Shown: positions 57,386 to 64,000 of the stretch, piece by piece
Layout of the letters: each line of letters begins with the position of its first letter
Numbering within the stretch: the stretch's first letter is position 1
Assembly: GCA_006384855.1 (NCBI GenBank)
Contig: VCJN01003251.1
Location: forward strand, 1-64,000
Direction: 5' to 3'
DNA: 64,000 bases
DNA from: Tetraselmis striata
Lineage: Eukaryota; Chlorophyta; Chlorodendrophyceae; Chlorodendrales; Chlorodendraceae
Notes under the pieces: model-generated
Database searches by the model: none
The model's input: the letters and a program-made list of their open reading frames with translations, nothing else
What the model was told of the DNA's origin: nothing
Program-made: the position numbers and the translations under genes

Positions 57386-58563
57386 ACAAAACTAAATCAT
57401 TGGTGCATTTTCGACCGTAGTGTCAATCCAATATATAACTTTGCCATACATTCGCTATTTTAGATGAAATGAATAACATCACGTGTGATATAAGCGAATG
57501 AAAATCGGAACTTATTCCGCCCTTCGTCGCGTCATATTCATCATGAGTAGCCGGGCAGCACATGTTCGAATCAATATCGCCCCGTCCACAAATGCTGCGG
57601 CTCAGATATATCGAAGCAGCGATTCTGGATAGCGACTAGCGCTATGATATCTTCATTCGCATGTAGCGACTACCAGCGAATGCATCCCGTACACTATTAT
57701 TAATCGTATTTTGTTCTACACAAACGGGGGCAGTGTAGAAGTATCCCCATTTATACGGTACCTAGACTGTCGAGTGCGGGTTTTATTTGACGGGTATGCG
57801 CTTCGCGATCGCGATCGTTGCGATATTTTTAAAGAAGTTTCTTCGATTGCACGAGGTGCATTTGAATGCCGATATGCCCAGTCATCTATCCGTGAGATGG
57901 ATCACGGATGAATTTATGATCATCGTCATCATCCGTGTACTGCACGCCAGCAGATTGGACAATAATTGGTGTGAGCAGTATGAGAAGTCACCGCCCGTAA
58001 GGATTATCATGCACCAGCTGGTACGAGATTTGAAGAGGGCCGCATGCTCATCCACTCGACTATGGGATACGGGACGCCGCAACCACCTAAGTACGCGGCA
58101 GCACGTAGTGTAGGGTAACAGTACCTTATTATACAAGGTAGCGAAGTAGCGAACGTGTACGAGCATAAGCCTGTAGGTATTCATGTACCCTGTACATGTG
58201 TATCGGTGTAACGATTTTACTTTAAAATAGATGATAGCAAGAACGTACTTTTCTGCCGCACTGATTTTTTTTGCATTCGCGGGCGGCGGTGTGGCCGGGT
58301 AGCGGTAAAAATCACAAATTCTTTTGCATTAAGGCCGCATTGCTTCGAAATTACGTACCGCGGTTATTTACGTACCGGGTTTTTGTGTACCGCTGGGAAT
58401 ATCGAATACCGGCTTTTATTTATTTTAAATCGGAAGTGAGCGGAGCCAAAAACCAATTCCATACTGCCAAGGCGATATGCTACCCGTACCGGGCACTAAA
58501 CTAATAGCGTAAAATGCCACGTTCAGTGGGTACATAGCAATATTTAACTTTCGGGAGTGACGA

Positions 58564-58601
<38 letters not shown>

Positions 58602-60309
58602 ATGTTCCCAGTCACGTGACGGGAGCCTACTAACATCGATAGCCTACAACGAGAAGATGCCCCAAGTTTCAACATGCCCTAAATTTCAACACGCTCAGTG
58701 CTTTCCGCACATCGTTGCCTCTTGGCATCTGTTTCAGTGGCAAATTTTGGTCGTCCGATCGAATGCTATCTTCGGAATATCGGCAACCCTAGCTGATGGA
58801 GCCGGCTTAAGCGTTGTCGTACTTGCCGCAATTATAGGGTGAGCGAGTGGTGGGTAGCAACTGATTGCAAATAATGTAATACACACGGCTCCCGACTCCT
58901 GCCTCGCGGCCACAAAAGCAAGGGCGCGTGACGCGGCATCGGGCGGAGTTGCTTGCGTATCGAGCATGGGACGGGCAGACGAAAGAAATAGCGGCTATGT
59001 AGATGGTGCTTGATCGTCGCGGAGGTAGATTGGACCTAAGTAGCTATTGCTGCTGATCGTACTCGGTGGCGCCATGGCGCGGATGAGTCCGGTCAAATCC
59101 GATGTGTGCAATGCGACCTACAACCGGCAACCTTACGCAACCGTACAGCGCATAGGTCAGCACGACCATTTTAGGGGGAATGGGTGAGCGAGCTACGCAG
59201 TAGATGGTGGCGGTGATGCGGTCGGTGTGGGCGGTTGCCACGGTTCGTGGCTCGCGGCTGGCCATACATGGGGCATGGTCCGTGATGCAAATGAGTATCC
59301 CATGCTGTCATGGGGTACACCACGATATCGTAAAGAGAAGTCACGTAAGCGGTGTAGGGCCTATCCTTATGATCACTAGTCTACCGGACCGCCTCGTAAT
59401 TCGCATGTACTACCATGTATTTACCTTGTAATCTTACTAACTTGTCGAATGGCACTACTTGTCTGTAGTCGTTCCATGACATACTCATATTAAACTCCAT
59501 CGGGCGCATATAACACGTCGTCGCGACGCTATATGCGCGGTGGACTATTTTTCTTTTGGCTCTAGAAGCCCGACTATCTCGCGTCATGATGCTGTGTAGT
59601 ATCTATCGCTGCGCGATAATAGCGCGATAGCGCGCAGCCGTGGGCGGCGAGGCGCGGTGGTGGGCGGGCGGGATAAAATATTTGCATCCGGTTTCGGCCC
59701 GGACCGCCACGACTGGTCATGCCACGGAGGGCATGCTGCTCGCGGGTGGCGGCAGCGGCTACTGCCATGGCGGCATGGCGGCCGGCCCGCGACCCGAACG
59801 CCCCACCGCCTGCCCCACCACCCCGGCTCCGCGCCGGCACCCCAGCCGCCCGCTTGGCGGGCTGCTTGGTCGTCTTGGCCGGGGGCTCCGGGCTACTGCC
59901 CTCGTCGACGTTGTCGCCGGGGAAAGCTTACGTGGCGGCCAAGCTCTTGACCGCGTTGGTGTTGTGCTAGACGATGCCGCCCGCCTTCTTGTGATGTTGC
60001 TTCACCACGCCCACCAAGCCGTGGAGCTCTGGCGAGTGGCGACGCCGCGATGCCCGCCAATGATCCGTTTCACCGCGGCCGCACATGCCGTAGCCGACGA
60101 GCGCTAGACACTCGATACGATCGGCTTATTGCCAGACTTAGGGACTGGGCGGGGTCTGGCAACGCAACTGCGAAAGTTAGTATGCCTATTTTTTAACTTT
60201 TCTTTTAAGTCAAGTAACCTGGACAATTATTCCTTTCGGGGAAGGATTTGTATTGGCTGACTTAAATGTTGGAATGCGTGTTGATTGCTTGTCGCGGCGG
60301 TAGTTGTGT
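57386..60309. other. No confident gene
   Basis: A G33 run at 58566-58598 is the main feature. Frames such as 57787-58113, 58657-58842 (VASWHLFQWQILVV, then hydrophobic) and the GC-rich overlapping frames at 59640-60107 show nothing I recognise. Confidence 0.45.
58566..58598. repeat. Poly-G tract, 33 bases
   Basis: Second-longest homopolymer in the window. Confidence 0.95.
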
Positions 60310-61082
60310 AATCAAGCGCGAAAACAAGTGCGAAAGACGCACTTGCGGCTTCCGAGTGCGGCGTCACCTCGCAGACCTCCTGCTCGTCTTGAACACAACG
60401 TTAGAAGGGGGCGCTTGCCAGATTTCAAGTACTTCCCGAGCTCGCTTTGCTGCCATGCCTCTGCAAAGTCGAGGGCATGTGCGAGTCGGTCCTCGCTCGG
60501 CAATGGTCCCTTCTTCCTACCTACTTAGCCGTCCTTGCCCTCATCATGGAAGTTGTGCCGAGCGAGGAAGTTCCTCACGTCCCCATGCTTCATGTACACC
60601 ACAAGGTGCACAACCCTCAAGAATGGTCGCAGTGGGGTTAGGAGGAAGGGGGAGGGGTGTACTCTCGGAAGGCGGCGATGGCGGTCTCCTTGGCGTAGAT
60701 GTGGTTTGCGGCTGTGTAGCCGGCACGGTAGTTGAAGGTAGCGTAGCATATATCCGCTCGATGTATCGGGGCGCGGCAATGGGAAACCTCGGCGTCTTCT
60801 TCAGAGGGTAAGGGATCCCCGTCTGAGTGTCGCGCGGCCAACATTCGTCCAAGACACCCGACAACACCGCCTTGTCCTACTGAGCTTCATGACCAACAGA
60901 AAAAACGCCGCACGGGGCGGTCAACGCTTGTGAAACTCAAATCCCCTACGCAGTCATGTAAGCTACCCGCCGAGTCAGTGTATCTTTCAGGCGGGACTCC
61001 AGCCCCCGGCTCGTGAGAGTATAGGATGAACCGTCGACGGAGACGTTCTTAACGCCAGCGCCCATGTCAGATCATGCGCGCG

Positions 61083-61115
<33 letters not shown>

Positions 61116-61640
61116 TCGGGCGCATGGTTCAAGATCTCGGCACTTGTCGCATCGGGTACGCACAAGGTATAATACACCGTGACAACACCCTCATCGGACA
61201 CTTGAAAACCTGCCTCCAGCAGGTTCTCCTTCCCGGTTTCGTCGTATTGCTTTCGCTCAGCGCAATTGTTAAGTATGTCCGCGAGATCATAGCAGAACGC
61301 GTCCTCGCCCTTGGGTTGCTATGGGTGAACGCGGATACGGTGGTTGGAACAGTGCTTGCCGCACGTCCTCAACGATGCGGCCCGTGATGCACATAGCACC
61401 GAGTGGTATAGTCATGCCCTCAGGCATCACAGCTTTGCCGTAGGGGATGCCTGGAATTAGCTTGGCGTGGGTGGTCATGATGGAGGGTGCGTGCTGGGAA
61501 TACGAGCAGATACGGTATTGTCTGGCGGGCGGTGTGCGAGTGTGCGCCAGGTAGGCGCCGCTGCAACTTTCAAAACAATTGAGTCCGGCGCCGTGCCTAG
61601 ACGACTTCTCGTCGCGCTCCGCTGTTATATAGCGCACTTC
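60310..61640 (-). pseudogene. Broken coding-like segments on the minus strand, function unknown
   Basis: Protein-like stretches follow one another on the minus strand but in changing frames. 61640-61330 contains TTHAKLIPGIPYGKAVMPEG and GAMCITGRIVEDVRQ. 61320-61120 contains GEDAFCYDLADILNNC, QYDETGKENLLEAGFQV and EGVVTVYYTLCVPDA. 60800-60650 contains DICYATFNYRAGYTAANHIY and AKETAIAAFREY. 60620-60530 contains VVHLVVYMKHGDVRNFLARH. 60500-60420 contains LAHALDFAEAWQQSELGKYL. The second could follow the first by a short intron (acceptor CCCATAG before QPKGEDA). I recognise no family. Either a multi-exon gene with poorly visible introns or a decaying mobile-element/viral-type insertion. Confidence 0.35.
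61086..61114. repeat. Poly-G tract, 29 bases
   Basis: Read on the minus strand it is a C29 run directly after the VPDATSAEILNHAPEP segment, which could be read as poly-Pro or as a C tract near a splice site. Confidence 0.9.
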
Positions 61641-62001
61641 GGCTTTGTTGCGTAGCCATAGCGTAATGTCCCGTATATATACCGTATTTAGCGTTTACAT
61701 GAGGACACATTTGACACACACTTTCCACAAAATCGCAGTTCGGCCGTAGGTCCCCCATAACGGGGAATGGGTCGCGATATCTGACGTACTCCACTTTTAA
61801 ATTGACTGTACACGTCTGCACAAGCCCACGCAATGAGATAAGCGGTTGACTGCGTCAGGGCTACTGCCAACGACTTGTAGTGCAACAAAGTTGTCGGCTT
61901 CTCCCAGCTACCGAACCCAAACCCAGGCACTCAACCACCACCCACCCGCCGCCGGCACCCATCGCTGCCCGCCATATCCACGGTTCCTTGCCTCGCCCAG
62001 T

Positions 62002-62664
62002 ATGGCCAACCAGCCGCCCGCAGCGTACGACGGCGTCCCTACGGAGTACAGTTGTTACCTCACCCGGCGTTTAATAGCGAGGGGGTGCATCCATCTCCAA
62101 CCCGCAGGACCGACACCAACATGTATGCCTCTCGACAAGGGGCGGACATGGCCGGGCATCCTCGCCGTTGGGGCAGAGGGTCTCCGGGGCTGGAAATTCG
62201 TCATCATAGACGCGCCGGACGATACCCGGGTTTCTGATAGAGACATGTTAAGCGAAGTCGACGGGAGATGGCTCGATTCGAAGCGGGCCCAGCTGTACCG
62301 CCCCATGGAGGTGTGCATCGAGAAGGGCCCACAAGTGAACCCAAAGCTGCGGAAAGCCTTCGTCGACCAGTTCAAGCTCTTCATGGCAATGGCGCTCGCG
62401 GCTACGGCACTGCTGTCCCGCTATATGAACCATAACACGCCGACCAATGTGCGCAGACTGTGAGAAGCTGCCAAGAATTGGGAAGCCGACCTGGCGGGTG
62501 GCATCGTCCCCGATTACCCGCATACAACAAGTGCAGCTGCAGCACTCAAGGCAGCCTCCCTGCCGTACCCCAACATCCCGTGGGGCATGGACGAGGTCAC
62601 CGGGCCGGCGGCCGCCGTGATGACTCCCAGCATGCAATGGGCAGATAGATACCGGCAGGCATGA
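62002..62664 (+). pseudogene. ORF interrupted by an in-frame TGA, function unknown
   Basis: From ATG 62002 (MANQPPAAYDGVPTEYSCYL) a protein-like frame runs 153 codons to TGA at 62461. It then continues in the same frame for 66 codons (EAAKNWEADLAGGIVPDYPH to MQWADRYRQA) to TGA at 62662. Middle segments look like real protein (GWKFVIIDAPDDTRVSDRDM, KLRKAFVDQFKLFMAMALAA, RYMNHNTPTNVRRL). I recognise no domain. The single TGA could be a nonsense mutation, a sequencing error, a short intron edge, or recoding. The residues around it (RRL-stop-EAA) do not resemble a selenocysteine redox motif. Confidence 0.4.
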
Positions 62665-63204
62665 TCTTGTTCTATACTTGTCGACTCACGAAATCTTGCA
62701 GTGAAACCAGCTCATGCGATGCTCCGCTCCCCTGGGGAGAGTAGAGTGCGGACAGATTAGGCATAGTTGGGCCACCAGCCAGCCAAAGTGCTTAAAGGTG
62801 CAGATGAGTCATAGTTGCCCGTAGCCAGCAAAGTAGCGAGTAGCAACACGTATAAGTGTTGTAATTTTAGCATTGTGTAACAGTCTGACAAACCTTACTC
62901 CTGTGATTGTACCAACTATGTCACCTCCCTTTGCAGTCCCTCATATACATCAGACTGCCAGCAGGGGTTGTTTAAACCGCCGTCGATTTAGATGGCCAAG
63001 GGGGCCAGATTTTGGGCGTTGGGCGCTGGGTGCGCAGGGCATCAGCGACGCCAGGGCGTTGCGCGGCATTGCTGGCCAGCATAACTTTGATCGATTACAT
63101 TTATCAGCTATACGGAACTTCAGCTAATAGTGCAAGGTCATTGTGTTATATGTGCACCACACACACTGCTCCACATCCTATGAGGACATGCCAGACCGGG
63201 ATAA
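62665..63204. other. No gene seen
   Basis: A/T-richer spacer with no repeat or coding signal I can support. Confidence 0.4.
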
Positions 63205-63402
63205 GTGTTGGTCTATCACTATGTCCGGATCAGCATAGAAGCAGCACGGTTTCTCCTCGATGTGCTTCAGCGAGACATGGAAGGCGTCATGCCCCTTGCG
63301 AATGTTTGGCTGAAGGGGCGCCTTGCTCTGCCACACACCAGTGCCAAGGGGGGTGTTGGCACCAGTGTTGTTGTCACTGCTGTTCTCCAGACAATGTAGC
63401 TA
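63205..63402 (+). CDS. Possible terminal exon, function unknown
   Basis: An open frame reading VYHYVRISIEAARFLLDVLQ, then RDMEGVMPLANVWLKGRLAL and TSVVVTAVLQTM, ending at TAG (63400-63402). The helical, balanced composition suggests coding, but the only start is a GTG-like codon, so it would have to be an exon of a gene whose other exons I cannot place. Confidence 0.25.
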
Positions 63403-63453
63403 GGGTATGCGTATTAGTACTTTAGCACATATCTGAGTGGTACGAGCACCGCG

Positions 63454-63970
63454 CTACGCACGCGCCGCGGGCACCGCATCGCGCCAGCCATATAGGCGTT
63501 CGGCGCTCCGGGCAGGCTCAATTCTATGTAACCAGACACTCTCCCGGCTATGGGCTTCCGCCTCCCAACCCCGACGTGCGACAAGGACCAGCACTTGGCC
63601 GAGAAAGCTTCCCCGCGTCCCGAACGTCTTGGCCATGACCGTGCCCACGTGAAGGTCGGCATTCATCTCCTGCACTGCCATGCTTGCTGCAATGGCACCA
63701 TCAGACGACACCGAACGCCCCTCCCCGCCGTCGGGTAGTGCGGGGCTCGCTGATTCGTTTCGGGGAGACGGGAGCGGCGGAGAGAGAGGCGGGGGGGATC
63801 GATGGCGGCAGCGATAGCATCGATGCATAACCCAGCTCGCCCCGCGTTTCGGTCTGACCGGGTCTCGACGGAGCAGAGGCGTGACGGACGTACGGTGCAG
63901 CAGGGGCGCCATCACCACCGGCTACGACAGGCGCGGCGGTGTCCGGGGCTCGGCGCACGCCTCCCTCCAT
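63454..63970 (-). CDS. Hypothetical ORF at the right edge, weak Tudor-like segment
   Basis: Two overlapping minus-strand frames (63970-63701 and 63918-63454). The second contains MAVQEMNADLHVGTVMAKTF, then RGSFLGQVLVL and RRGWEAEAH. The V-x-AK-x-F...G-x-V order recalls the Tudor-like segment at 34.6 kb (VIAKKFRG...YGVITGV), which hints at two members of one repetitive gene family. The N-terminal part is Ala/Pro/Ser/Arg low complexity. Truncated or broken; the evidence is thin. Confidence 0.25.
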
Positions 63971-64000
63971 CCGCGCGTGTCGTAGAATTGAGTCTTCGAG

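Overview
This window looks like nuclear DNA of a flagellated green alga (Chlorophyta). The evidence is an intact axonemal outer-arm dynein light chain 1, GC-rich exons split by many GT-AG introns, TGTAA (the chlorophyte-type polyadenylation signal) just downstream of two genes, short TTTAGGG runs, and very frequent homopolymer C/G and CA/GT tracts. Nothing points to a prokaryote or organelle. I cannot name the species.

Layout. 0-1 kb: decayed hAT transposase (minus). 1-5.6 kb: no confident gene, short direct repeats, a CA microsatellite. 5.65-7.42 kb: an eight-exon minus-strand gene for a small protein with the unusual order C2 domain, membrane segment, LysM domain. 9.17-9.77 kb: intronless outer-arm dynein LC1. 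11.57-26.26 kb: the RNA polymerase I second-largest subunit, 22 exons whose phases all fit, coding about 1240 aa; its largest intron holds SINE copies and a tandem repeat. 27.13-28.94 kb: a three-exon minus-strand gene of unknown function. 29-34 kb: no gene, long G tracts and an inverted-repeat element. 34.2-35.6 kb: zinc-finger/Tudor-like, transposon-like coding segments with frame breaks, running into a 2.95 kb GC-rich minisatellite (35.64-38.6 kb). 39-49 kb: a mobile-element graveyard with a duplicated segment split by G31, a piggyBac-like cysteine-rich ORF, a hairpin satellite, small basic ORFs, a SINE and a decayed pogo/Tigger (DDE_1) transposase. 49.4-49.9 kb: a 160 bp tandem repeat. 50.08-52.69 kb: an amino acid/auxin permease (AAAP/SLC38-like) gene with two apparent +1 frame breaks. 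53-64 kb: mostly noncoding and repetitive, with one SINE, a broken coding-like stretch on the minus strand (60.3-61.6 kb), an ORF interrupted by an in-frame TGA (62.0-62.66 kb) and partial ORFs at the right edge.

The confident genes are ordinary unlinked eukaryotic genes with no operon logic: flagellar motor (LC1), rRNA transcription (Pol I), amino acid transport, and a membrane protein that may join lipid/calcium sensing to glycan binding. The most distinctive signals are (i) C-rich tracts placed directly after 5' splice sites in many introns, (ii) a tRNA-derived SINE family with at least five copies, one with an apparent target-site duplication, (iii) the C2-TM-LysM protein, and (iv) the two-length (30/31 bp) minisatellite that stays open in every frame on both strands.
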